From Butyrivibrio sp. MB2005 (GTDB lineage Bacteria; Bacillota; Clostridia; Lachnospirales; Lachnospiraceae), in NCBI RefSeq assembly GCF_000424285.1, contig NZ_AUJP01000003.1, positions 62,001-126,000 on the forward strand: a DNA stretch of 64,000 nt, in the 5' to 3' direction. Under the pieces are notes generated by a model that was not told the origin of the DNA, made no database searches, and saw only the letters and a list, made by a program, of their open reading frames with translations. Positions 44,589-52,839 of this stretch are shown here, in pieces; position 1 is the stretch's first letter; each line of letters opens with the position of its first letter. Position numbers and translations under genes: made by a program.

Positions 44589-45890
44589 TTGCAGCAAAAC
44601 ATAATACAGTTCGTAATACTTGTTTTACTGGTGTTTATATCGGCGTTCTTTTCATCGGCAGAGACAGCCATGAGCTGTGTCAGCAGAGTGAGAATAAAGA
44701 CGCTTGTGGATGAGAATAATAAGAGAGCCGTGGCTGTTTCGCAGATTCTTGATAACTATCAGAAGATGCTGTCAGCAGTGCTTATCGGCAACAACATAGT
44801 TAATCTGTCGGCATCTGCTCTTGCCACTATGTTTGTACAAAGACTGTGGGGCGACTGGGCCGTAAGTATCGGAACCGGTGTCCTTACAATCGCAGTTCTT
44901 ATAATCGGTGAGATTATTCCTAAGACTATAGCTACAACCTATGCGGAGAATCTTTCACTGTATTACGCAAGAATAATCCTTGCGATCATGTGGATCCTCA
45001 CACCCTTTATCTGGATCGTTAATGCCATAGCAGATGTGGTTCTTGGAATCCTTCGCATTGATAAAAACAGCAAAACGGTCATGACAGAAAATGAGCTTAA
45101 GACCTACGTGGATGTAAGTCATGAGGACGGCGTAATCGAGAGCGGCGAGAAGGAGATCATTTACAATATCTTTGAATTCAGTGATGCTGTAGCCAAGGAT
45201 GTCATGATCCCCAGAATCGATATGAGCTGCGTCAGTGCTGACGCTGAGTACCATGAAGTCATGAGAGTCTTCAAGCAGGAGATGTATACCAGAATCCCTG
45301 TCTATGAGGATAATCAGGACAACATCATCGGTCTTATAAATATCAAGGATATCGTGCTGGTATCCGATAAGGATAATTTCAAGATAAGCGATTATTTGAG
45401 AGAAGCTTATTACACCTACGAATATAAAAAGACAGCGGATCTTCTTGTGGAGATGAGAAAAAATGCCCAGAACGTTGCCTTTGTACTTAGTGAGTACGGC
45501 GCTACTGTTGGTATGATCACCCTGGAAGACCTTCTTGAAGAAATCGTTGGTGAGATCCGTGATGAGTATGATACGGACGAAGAAGAGCAGATAAGAGAGC
45601 TTGGCGATGGAAGATTCCTTGTAGAAGGAAACATGAAGCTTGATGATATCAATGATGCTCTAGGAACACAGTTTGAATCAGACGATTATGATTCAATCGG
45701 CGGACTGATGATAGAGAATCTTGACAGACTGCCAAGAGGCGGCGAGACCACAAAGCTTGATAACGGTGTAGAGCTTACTGCCAGCGCCATCAAGAGAAAT
45801 CGTATTACAGCGGTACTTGTTTACATACCGGAAGGCACCTTTGATATAAAGGAGAGCCAGACTGATACAGAACAGGATACAGAAGAATAA
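44589..45890 (+). CDS. CNNM/CorC-type membrane protein with CBS pair (hemolysin-like)
   Basis: A 433-residue protein with an N-terminal DUF21/CNNM domain of about four helices (VFISAFFSSAETAMSCVSR), a CBS pair (about 205-325; VAKDVMIPRIDMS, TLEDLLEEIVGEI) and a C-terminal CorC/HlyC domain (DYDSIGGLMIE). Homologues are implicated in Mg2+ or Co2+ transport. I choose TTG 44589 as start because GGGGGAA lies 6 bases before it; the longer frame would overlap gph. It is closed by a terminator. Confidence 0.88.
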   Translation: MQQNIIQFVILVLLVFISAFFSSAETAMSCVSRVRIKTLVDENNKRAVAVSQILDNYQKMLSAVLIGNNIVNLSASALATMFVQRLWGDWAVSIGTGVLTIAVLIIGEIIPKTIATTYAENLSLYYARIILAIMWILTPFIWIVNAIADVVLGILRIDKNSKTVMTENELKTYVDVSHEDGVIESGEKEIIYNIFEFSDAVAKDVMIPRIDMSCVSADAEYHEVMRVFKQEMYTRIPVYEDNQDNIIGLINIKDIVLVSDKDNFKISDYLREAYYTYEYKKTADLLVEMRKNAQNVAFVLSEYGATVGMITLEDLLEEIVGEIRDEYDTDEEEQIRELGDGRFLVEGNMKLDDINDALGTQFESDDYDSIGGLMIENLDRLPRGGETTKLDNGVELTASAIKRNRITAVLVYIPEGTFDIKESQTDTEQDTEE

Positions 45891-45893
45891 AAA

Positions 45894-45931
45894 ACGCAGG
45901 TTGCAATTAAGTTTGTAACCTGCGTCTTTTT
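45894..45931. terminator. Bidirectional terminator between the CBS-domain gene and plsC
   Basis: ACGCAGGTT (45894-45902) and AACCTGCGT (45917-45925) form a stem extended by GCA/TGT, flanked by an A run and a T run. Confidence 0.85.
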
Positions 45932-45960
45932 ATTTAGTATTTACTTGCCATGACAAAGCT

Positions 45961-46686
45961 TTACTTATTTGCTGAGCTTAATGCTTCGGCTATTTTTGAT
46001 TCTATAAGCTTTTTAACCATATCCGCTATTTCTGTGGTGTTCATATCCTTGTATTCATCGTAGTAGATTGGCTTAAGGAAATGTATCTGCGTAGTTACCG
46101 GCTTTAGGGAATTAAGCTCAAAGGGCTTATAGGAATCAACAAGGGCAACCGGTACTATGGGCTGTTTTGACCAAAGAGCAGTCTTGAAGGCTCCGGGCTT
46201 AAAGTCCTGCACAGTATTTTGATTGTGATCGTATCCTCCTTCAGGAAAGAGAATGTACTTTCTTCCTTCTTTTACTTCATCTGCCATCTGGCGCATGCTC
46301 TTAATCTGTGAGCGCATGTCATTTTTATCAAGACGAATACCCCTGAGAAGTCCTATAAATTCGTTGGTCAGTATCATCTTTGAACGTTGCAGATCTATTA
46401 CAACACTACATGGTGAGTCGTGTGAATTAATGATGCCAAGCGCATCGAACTTACCCTGATGATTTGGAATCATTATGTAGCCGCCTTCCTTTGGAAGGTT
46501 GTTCACGCCATAGCAGTTCGTTTTGATGAAGCAGTTACGCATTACTTTTCGAACCATGTTGCGTGCGATTCTGTAACAATACTCATCGTCATATTTATCT
46601 GTTTTGTTCATGACAAGTCTGGCTTTTATGATGTAATAGATAATCAGAGGTAAAGAGACTATTATTACGTAATAAAATCTAAGCAT
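45961..46686 (-). CDS. plsC: 1-acyl-sn-glycerol-3-phosphate acyltransferase (PlsC-like)
   Basis: A 241-residue membrane-associated acyltransferase making phosphatidic acid from lysophosphatidic acid. The N-terminal hydrophobic segment is FYYVIIVSLPLIIYYII. The catalytic HX4D box is NHQGKFDAL (near 77), with the substrate-binding LFPEGGYD (near 141) and KQPIVPVAL. It is a single gene on the minus strand with its own upstream region (46687-46860). It could act on a different acyl acceptor. Confidence 0.85.
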   Translation of the reverse strand: MLRFYYVIIVSLPLIIYYIIKARLVMNKTDKYDDEYCYRIARNMVRKVMRNCFIKTNCYGVNNLPKEGGYIMIPNHQGKFDALGIINSHDSPCSVVIDLQRSKMILTNEFIGLLRGIRLDKNDMRSQIKSMRQMADEVKEGRKYILFPEGGYDHNQNTVQDFKPGAFKTALWSKQPIVPVALVDSYKPFELNSLKPVTTQIHFLKPIYYDEYKDMNTTEIADMVKKLIESKIAEALSSANK

Positions 46687-46827
46687 TTAATAAATAAACC
46701 TTTCTGAAATGGCTTGTTTATAGTGTTATTATACCTTATTTTGGCTGTTTTTTATAATGCTTTTCTGTTTGCCTGATTCTGTATTTATGCACAATTGGGA
46801 TGTCTATTTTTCTTTATATATTCACAA

Positions 46828-46856
46828 TTGAGAAAACGTAAAAGTTAATATAGAAT
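46828..46856 (+). promoter_or_regulatory. Promoter of the sulfoquinovosidase transcription unit
   Basis: TTGAGA (46828-46833), a 17-base spacer and TAGAAT (46851-46856), predicting a transcript start near 46863, just before the palindrome at 46866-46886. Confidence 0.65.
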
Positions 46857-46865
46857 GATTTAGAG

Positions 46866-46886
46866 TTAATTAAAACATTTAATCAA
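46866..46886 (+). promoter_or_regulatory. Candidate ROK-regulator operator 1
   Basis: TTAATTAA-N5-TTAATCAA, immediately downstream of the predicted transcript start, a position suited to repression. The same 8-5-8 architecture recurs at 50473-50493 and 51928-51948. Confidence 0.65.
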
Positions 46887-46941
46887 TTATTTGTTTTGAT
46901 AATATAACATCAGGGAGGAAATTACAATAGTCTTTGAAAAT

Positions 46942-48918
46942 ATGGCCCTTTGCGTGGGGGCAGGGCAGAATAACTTCTCCATGAAAAGGGGAAGCTTTAA
47001 GTATAAACAGAGTTTTGACTGGAAAGAACAGTGTGTTTTGAAGGAAACGGAAAATACTCCGGATGGGACAGATTATAAATATGAGTGCAAAAAAGCCGGA
47101 GAGATTCTGACACTTAGGGTTACAAAGAGCGGGGACAGGACTGAGATCAGGTTGTCATCCGAAGCCGGCAGTGCTTCTAAGATAAACCGATTTTGGCTAA
47201 GTTTTCCTACTAATCCGGGTGAACATATCTACGGATGCGGGGAGACTTATTCAGAGTTTGATCTTAAAGGGCAAAACGTAAGGATATGGGTTGCAGAGCA
47301 TCAGAATGCATCCAGGATTTCCAAAAAGCTTATCAAGGAAAAGCTGAGGGGACCTCGTCCAAAGAAAAAGCTGCCCTTTGATAAATATGAATCTTACTAT
47401 GTACAGCCCACATTCACATCATCAGATAAATACTATGTTCATGTGGATATGAGCGCTTACGGCGAGTTTGATTTTTCAGTTCCTGACAAGATTACTTTAT
47501 ACACCCAGGAATTTCCGGTGGTTACAAGCGAAAGAGCCGGCACTTTTACAGAGCTTTCTGATAAGCTGACAGCTCTTCTTGGCCGTCAGAGAAGGCTTCC
47601 TGACTGGATCTATGAGGGCGGTATCATCGCCATGCAGGACTGGATCAAGGATGGCGATAAGGTAAAAGAAGGCTTTGATGGCTGCGGCAATATCGACAGG
47701 AAGCTGGAAGAGCTTTCAAAAGAAAATGGCAAGGTTGTAGGTGTCTGGTGTCAGGACTGGTGCGGCTGTCGCTGTACAGGCTTTGGCTATCAGGTTATGT
47801 GGAACTGGAGATACAACGATCAGCAATATCCGAATCTTCCATCCAAGATAAAAGAGTGGAAGGAGAAGGGCGTCAGATTCCTTGGTTACATCAATCCTTT
47901 TATCGCACTTGAGAAGGATATTTACGAGACAGCAAAAGAAAAGGGATACTGCGTAAAGGATAGAAACGGAGACGATTATCTTGTTACGATAACAACATTT
48001 CCGGCTGCAATGGTGGATTTCACTAATCCTGAAGCCTACAACTGGTATAAGAATATCATCAAGGAAAATATGATAGGGATCGGCATGGGCGGCTGGATGG
48101 CTGATTTTGGTGAGTACCTGCCGGTGGATGCTGTGCTCTATGACGGGGATCCTAAGGCTCTTCACAATAAGTGGCCGGGTATCTGGGCACAGATGAACAG
48201 AGAGGCCATAGAAGAGTGCGGCGTAGAGGATGAAGTCTTCTTTTTCACAAGAGCAGGCTATACGCAGAGTCTTGGCAGTGCGGCCATGATGTGGACAGGA
48301 GATCAGCATGTAGACTGGTCGGTGGATGATGGAATTCCATCTGTAATACCTGCAACACTGTCACTTGCCATGTCAGGATACGGCATAACTCATTCGGATG
48401 CAGGCGGATATACCACCATAATGCACATGAGAAGAACTAAGGAGCTTCTTATGAGATGGGAAGAGATGAATGCATTTTCGCCTCTTTTCAGAACTCATGA
48501 GGGCAATCAGCCCGGAAATAATGTGCAGTTTGACTCAGATGAAGAGCTTTTGAAGCACACAGCCATGTGCACAAGGATTCATGCAAGGCTTGGATTTTAT
48601 ATTAAAGAACTCGTTGATGAGGCGGTAGAGAAAGGGACTCCCGTCATCAGGCCTGTGTTCTATCACTATGATGAATCCTGGGCTTACAGCGAGATGACAG
48701 AGTATCTTTTGGGAAGAGATATTCTGGTTGCACCTGTTCTTGAAGCGGGTACCGACAAAAGAACGGTTACACTACCTGATGATACATGGGTACATCTTTA
48801 TACAGGTAAGGAGTACAAGAAGGGGATTTGTACTGTGGATGCGCCTGTTGGGAAGCCATGTGTATTTGTCAGAAAAAGCTCTGAGAGATTCGATGAGCTT
48901 ATCACAATAAGAGAATAA
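46942..48918 (+). CDS. yihQ: GH31 sulfoquinovosidase (YihQ-like alpha-glycosidase)
   Basis: A 658-residue cytoplasmic GH31 enzyme predicted to release sulfoquinovose (SQ) from SQ-glycerol. It follows E. coli YihQ closely. The nucleophile is Asp388 in GGWMADFGEYLP and the acid/base is Asp454 in WTGDQHVDWSVDDG. Substrate-pocket positions Glu101, Gln232, Gln271, Trp287 and Tyr490 align with those of YihQ. The sulfonate-contacting Arg (KRVMW in YihQ) is Gln284 here (YQVMW). ATG 46942 lies 22 bases from the strong GGGAGGAA (46913-46920); an in-frame ATA at 46927 would be better spaced, so the true start is uncertain. The SQ pathway genes downstream support the call. Another alpha-glycoside is the alternative. 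Confidence 0.85.
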   Translation: MALCVGAGQNNFSMKRGSFKYKQSFDWKEQCVLKETENTPDGTDYKYECKKAGEILTLRVTKSGDRTEIRLSSEAGSASKINRFWLSFPTNPGEHIYGCGETYSEFDLKGQNVRIWVAEHQNASRISKKLIKEKLRGPRPKKKLPFDKYESYYVQPTFTSSDKYYVHVDMSAYGEFDFSVPDKITLYTQEFPVVTSERAGTFTELSDKLTALLGRQRRLPDWIYEGGIIAMQDWIKDGDKVKEGFDGCGNIDRKLEELSKENGKVVGVWCQDWCGCRCTGFGYQVMWNWRYNDQQYPNLPSKIKEWKEKGVRFLGYINPFIALEKDIYETAKEKGYCVKDRNGDDYLVTITTFPAAMVDFTNPEAYNWYKNIIKENMIGIGMGGWMADFGEYLPVDAVLYDGDPKALHNKWPGIWAQMNREAIEECGVEDEVFFFTRAGYTQSLGSAAMMWTGDQHVDWSVDDGIPSVIPATLSLAMSGYGITHSDAGGYTTIMHMRRTKELLMRWEEMNAFSPLFRTHEGNQPGNNVQFDSDEELLKHTAMCTRIHARLGFYIKELVDEAVEKGTPVIRPVFYHYDESWAYSEMTEYLLGRDILVAPVLEAGTDKRTVTLPDDTWVHLYTGKEYKKGICTVDAPVGKPCVFVRKSSERFDELITIRE

Positions 48919-48922
48919 TTTA

Positions 48923-50407
48923 ATGGGGTTTAATGAGATGGGTAATAATAGAGAAGATAAGTTTCTTTCAAAATGTGCTTACGGCCTTGCTGACATTTAC
49001 GGCGGCGGTGCATTTGTTGTAATCAGCACATTTTTCACGGTATTTCTTACAAAGGCGCTAGGAATGTCGCCTGCACTTGCAGGTACAATCCCGCTTATAG
49101 GAAAAGTATGGGATGCAATTACAGACCCTATAATGGGCAATATAGTTGACAGAACCAGCTCGAAATTCGGAGCAAAACGTTTTTACATTCTTATCGGAAG
49201 TATCATATCTGCTATTACGTTTCTGATGCTTTGGATGAATGCAGGCATTGAGAGCGTGGGCGGACAATATACTTTTTACGCACTTATGTACATGCTGTTT
49301 TCAACGGGCTTCACTATCGTAATGGTACCTTATAACGGACTTCTTCCGGATATGGTTGATGACTACAATAAGCGAGGCAGCTTTTCCGGAATAAGAACTG
49401 TATTTTCAAGCTTTGGTGCAATTCTGGCAGGCCTTGTACCTACCATCATTATCACAGATAACACCAATGCATGCCTGTATTTTACAGTTGCGATCATTTT
49501 CTCAGTGATCTTCCTTGTGGTGGTTTTACTTACCTTCTTCGGAACCTGGGAAAAGCAGAAGGAACCCGTAAAGGTTCCGTTAAGAAAGAGCCTTGTGCAG
49601 TCCTTTACAGTATATAAGAGCTTTTCCTTTAAGCTTTTTATCTGCATCTTCCTTGCAGGACAGGGTGCTGCTGATTTTGTTACAGGCCTTGCGGTTTACT
49701 ATGTTGATGACGTGCTTAATGCATACTCCGGCGGCCGTTTCACAATCATGATGGGAGTATTGCTTCTTGCTCAGTTTACAGGCACGATACTGTTCTCGAT
49801 AATCATGCCAAAGACATCCAAGAAGTTCCCGATACTTATCGGCTTCCCTGTGAGAATGATCGCTACTGTTGCACTGCTGTTCCTCTCCTATGAGGGAGCA
49901 CCTTTTGTTATAATCCTTGTGCTTTCATTCATTATCGGACTTGGTATGGCTGCTTCATCAGTAAGTATCTACGCTATTTTGTCCGACATGGCGGATGTGG
50001 ATGAGCTTATTACCTCAATAAGACGTCCCGGAACAGTATCCGGAATGGCGACCTTCATCAGAAAGATTGCAACCGGACTTAGTTCGACTATAATAGGTAT
50101 TTGTCTCGCAATGATCGGATATGATGAGAACCTTGCTTCTCAGAAGCTGAGACAGGCAGCAGGAACGCAGATGGGTATTACACAGCTCTATGTTTGGATT
50201 CCCGTTGCTCTGATGGCACTGGCGATTGTGTTCGCGGTTCTGTTCCCGATGAATAAGCCTGAGTACGATATCATTAAAAAAGAAATTATGCGAAGAAGAG
50301 GAGAGGATGATTCAAAGATCACTTCTAAGGAGATCGCTGTATGTGAAAAGGTTACAGGATTCAAATATGATAAACTCTGGAATGAGGACAATGCTCTGAA
50401 GTTCTAA
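48923..50407 (+). CDS. GPH-type MFS symporter (YihO-like), probable SQ or SQ-glycerol importer
   Basis: A 494-residue glycoside-pentoside-hexuronide:cation symporter with about 12 helices. It has KCAYGLADIYGGGAFVV at the start, the GPH loop DRTSSKFGAKRFYILIG, and SDMADVDELITSIRRPG. The E. coli SQ operon likewise encodes GPH-type carriers (YihO, YihP), so import of SQ or its glycerol glycoside is the best guess. It starts 4 bases after the sulfoquinovosidase stop, so the two are co-transcribed. ATG 48938, with GGGG upstream, is an alternative start. Confidence 0.85.
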   Translation: MGFNEMGNNREDKFLSKCAYGLADIYGGGAFVVISTFFTVFLTKALGMSPALAGTIPLIGKVWDAITDPIMGNIVDRTSSKFGAKRFYILIGSIISAITFLMLWMNAGIESVGGQYTFYALMYMLFSTGFTIVMVPYNGLLPDMVDDYNKRGSFSGIRTVFSSFGAILAGLVPTIIITDNTNACLYFTVAIIFSVIFLVVVLLTFFGTWEKQKEPVKVPLRKSLVQSFTVYKSFSFKLFICIFLAGQGAADFVTGLAVYYVDDVLNAYSGGRFTIMMGVLLLAQFTGTILFSIIMPKTSKKFPILIGFPVRMIATVALLFLSYEGAPFVIILVLSFIIGLGMAASSVSIYAILSDMADVDELITSIRRPGTVSGMATFIRKIATGLSSTIIGICLAMIGYDENLASQKLRQAAGTQMGITQLYVWIPVALMALAIVFAVLFPMNKPEYDIIKKEIMRRRGEDDSKITSKEIAVCEKVTGFKYDKLWNEDNALKF

Positions 50408-50472
50408 GCAAATAAAAGCAGATTTAATTCCGCAGGCTTGTGGTAGTTAGATCTGCTTAAAAAATAAGATAA

Positions 50473-50493
50473 TTGATTAAAATTGTTAATTAA
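50473..50493 (+). promoter_or_regulatory. Candidate ROK-regulator operator 2
   Basis: TTGATTAA-N5-TTAATTAA, ending directly before the ribosome binding site (AAGGGGA) of the SLC13-type transporter gene. It has the same half-sites and spacing as operator 1. Confidence 0.65.
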
Positions 50494-50505
50494 AGGGGAA
50501 AAGAA

Positions 50506-51930
50506 ATGAGTAACACAAAACGAGGAATGCACCTGATACTGGGACCTGTGCTGTTCCTGCTGATAAGTCTTTGTCTTGGCAAAACAGGTCTTATCGATTA
50601 TACCGCTGCAAAGGGTATAGGAACTGCGGTCTGGATGATCTACTGGTGGGTTACAAGACCGGTTGACATAACTGTAACGGCGCTTCTTCCCGGAGTTATA
50701 AACGCGATTTTTGATATCGTTCCCATGGAGAATGTTATAAGCCAGTATGCATCAAGCAGTATTATTCTGATCTTCGGCTCATGCCTTTTGACAGCTCCCT
50801 GGAGTGAGATAGGACTTGATAAGAGAATATCACTTAAGGCTCTTTCGCTTATCGGACCTTCCATGAAATCTCAGATTACCGTATGGCTCATTGCAGCCAT
50901 TGTGCTTTCAAACATGATGCCCAACGTAGTTGTAGTTGCTATTTTCACACCTATCGCTGTATCAATGCTAGCGGCAGCAGGTTATAAGGATATCAAAAAC
51001 TGCGAAGCTGCAACACCTATCCTTTGCGCCATTGCCTGGGGGTCTCAGGTCGGCGGTGCCGGCACACCTCTTGGCGGTGCAATGAACATCACAGCCATAG
51101 CCTTTATTGAAGAGTTTACAGGTAAGGAATTTATGTACATTGATTGGATTACCAGAATGCTTCCTTACACTATCATCGCTACTGTAGCGGTTCTTCTTAC
51201 AATGCTTCTTAAGCCCATGAAGACAAACTCTCTTGAGGGAACAAAGGAATATTTTGAAAAATGCTACAAGGAACTTGGCCCCATGAAAAAGGATGAGAAA
51301 GTAAGTCTTGTTCTCTTTATTGTAGCTATGCTCGGTTCATTTGTAAGACCCTTATATGCGGATCTGATTCCGGGACTTGTTCCTGCATATCTTTTCCTGC
51401 TTCTTGGTTTTGCTAACTTTGTTATCGTATCTTTCGAGAAAAAGGAACTGCTTCTTACCTGGGAAAAAGCCCAGAAGGAAGTTATGTGGGGAATGCTTCT
51501 TCTTTTCGCAGGCGGCCTTGCCCTTGGACAGATACTTACAGGCTCAGGTGCTAATGATGCTATCGCCGGTGTGATCTCATCTGCCAACTTAAATGGCGGA
51601 TTTGTAACAATACTGGTATTTACACTTTTTGCCTGCATTATATCCGAGATGACAAACAGTACAGTATCTGCAGCTGTTGCACTGCCTATAGTAATTGGTG
51701 TAACGCAGAAGATGGGACTTGATCCCATTCCGTATGTCTTCACGACAGCAATGGGCATGAACTTTGAATCAATTCTTCCTGTAAGTGTAAGAGCTATTTC
51801 CGTATCATACGGTCTTGATCCTGACAAGCTTCTTAAGAATGGTCTTGTGGTAGCTTTGGTGAGAATGCTCATAGCGGTAGCGGTTGGATACGTGACAATG
51901 CTTGTATGGCCTGGGTTTGGTGTACTATAA
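50506..51930 (+). CDS. SLC13/DASS-family anion transporter, candidate sulfonate transporter
   Basis: A 474-residue membrane protein with about 11-12 helices, of the divalent anion:sodium symporter family (dicarboxylates, sulfate, taurine-like anions). Family features are LIAAIVLSNMMPNVVVVAIF in its SNxxPN-type hairpin and the mirrored EMTNSTVSAAVALPI, plus AWGSQVGGAGTPLGGAMN. Between an SQ importer and an SQ catabolic operon, it could export the end product 2,3-dihydroxypropanesulfonate or import a sulfonate. Direction and cargo cannot be read from sequence. It has its own operator-like palindrome. Confidence 0.82.
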   Translation: MSNTKRGMHLILGPVLFLLISLCLGKTGLIDYTAAKGIGTAVWMIYWWVTRPVDITVTALLPGVINAIFDIVPMENVISQYASSSIILIFGSCLLTAPWSEIGLDKRISLKALSLIGPSMKSQITVWLIAAIVLSNMMPNVVVVAIFTPIAVSMLAAAGYKDIKNCEAATPILCAIAWGSQVGGAGTPLGGAMNITAIAFIEEFTGKEFMYIDWITRMLPYTIIATVAVLLTMLLKPMKTNSLEGTKEYFEKCYKELGPMKKDEKVSLVLFIVAMLGSFVRPLYADLIPGLVPAYLFLLLGFANFVIVSFEKKELLLTWEKAQKEVMWGMLLLFAGGLALGQILTGSGANDAIAGVISSANLNGGFVTILVFTLFACIISEMTNSTVSAAVALPIVIGVTQKMGLDPIPYVFTTAMGMNFESILPVSVRAISVSYGLDPDKLLKNGLVVALVRMLIAVAVGYVTMLVWPGFGVL

Positions 51931-51948
51931 ATTAAAAACGTTAATCAA
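51928..51948 (+). promoter_or_regulatory. Candidate ROK-regulator operator 3
   Basis: TAAATTAA-N5-TTAATCAA, overlapping the stop codon of the SLC13-type gene and about 90 bases upstream of the promoter at 52040. It has one full and one partial half-site. A looser relative, TTGCTTAA-N5-TTAACTAA, lies at 52073-52093, just downstream of that promoter. Confidence 0.5.
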
Positions 51949-52039
51949 AATCACTTTTTCTTTTATGTGACTAATTAACAAAAATAGATTAAACAAAATA
52001 AACAAAACGCCAAAGTTAATAAAACCCACATATTAGCTG

Positions 52040-52067
52040 TTGACTGTAAAATGAGAGGTGCTATGAT
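52040..52067 (+). promoter_or_regulatory. Promoter of the transaldolase operon
   Basis: TTGACT (52040-52045), a 16-base spacer and TATGAT (52062-52067), about 50 bases before the transaldolase ATG, which has a strong AGGAGG. The loose operator at 52073-52093 overlaps the expected transcript start. Confidence 0.65.
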
Positions 52068-52115
52068 TATAATTGCTTAAAGCGATTAACTAATATAGTT
52101 TTAGGAGGCAATATA

Positions 52116-52802
52116 ATGAAATTTTTCTTAGACAGTGCGAAACTCGATGAAATCAAATTAGCTTACAATACATTCGGTATTGACGGTGTAACAACAAATC
52201 CCCGTCACATCATGTTAAGTGGTAAGCCTTTCATGACAGCTATTACCGATATTGCAAACTGGATCAAGGAAGAGGGTCTTGAGGGAGTTGATAAGTTCCC
52301 TGTATCAGTTGAGATCAATCCTCACTTCGATAAGGCAGAGGATATGGTAGAGATGGCAAGAAAGGTTGCTAAGATCAGCCCTAACTTCGTAATCAAGATT
52401 CCTGCAATCGAGCCCGGTATCACAGCTGCAAGAATCCTTGAGAAGGAAGGCATCAGAACAAACGTAACTCTGATCTTCTCACCTTCACAGGCTATTCTTC
52501 CTGCAAAGAACGGTTCACTTTTCGTTTCACCTTTCATCGGTTGGAAAGAGCAGAACGGTGAGGATTGCAAGGAATATATCAAGAACATCGTAGAGATCTA
52601 CAAGAACTACGGTTTCTATGGCAAGACACAGATCATCTGTGCAGCAATCCGTACACCTAAGCAGATCGCTGATTGCGCAGTAGCAGGTGCTGACATCGTT
52701 ACATGCGGACTTGCAGTATTCCAGGATTGCATGAAGCATGCATACACAAACCAGGGTCTTAACACATTCTGTGAAGCTTGGGATAACACAGTTACCGAGT
52801 GA
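52116..52802 (+). CDS. sftT: 6-deoxy-6-sulfofructose transaldolase
   Basis: A 228-residue transaldolase. The Schiff-base Lys94 is in NFVIKIPAIEPG, and FFLDSAKLDEIK and GVTTNPRHI begin the barrel. Ordinary small transaldolases read TTNPSL at that point; here it is TTNPRH. In the known sulfo-TAL pathway this enzyme moves the three-carbon unit of sulfofructose onto glyceraldehyde 3-phosphate, giving fructose 6-phosphate and 3-sulfolactaldehyde. The genes beside it (sulfoquinovosidase, DUF4867 isomerase, sulfolactaldehyde reductase-like) support this role over a housekeeping one. Codon use suggests strong expression. Confidence 0.85.
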   Translation: MKFFLDSAKLDEIKLAYNTFGIDGVTTNPRHIMLSGKPFMTAITDIANWIKEEGLEGVDKFPVSVEINPHFDKAEDMVEMARKVAKISPNFVIKIPAIEPGITAARILEKEGIRTNVTLIFSPSQAILPAKNGSLFVSPFIGWKEQNGEDCKEYIKNIVEIYKNYGFYGKTQIICAAIRTPKQIADCAVAGADIVTCGLAVFQDCMKHAYTNQGLNTFCEAWDNTVTE

Positions 52803-52839
52803 TCGAAACCTTAAAAATATTAAAGGGAGATAGAGAAAT

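Noticed and set aside
52116..52802. Housekeeping transaldolase / fructose-6-phosphate aldolase
   Set aside because: Its operon with DUF4867, a YihU-like reductase and a YihQ-like glycosidase, and the TTNPRH variant, favour the sulfofructose enzyme, though sequence alone does not exclude the housekeeping role.
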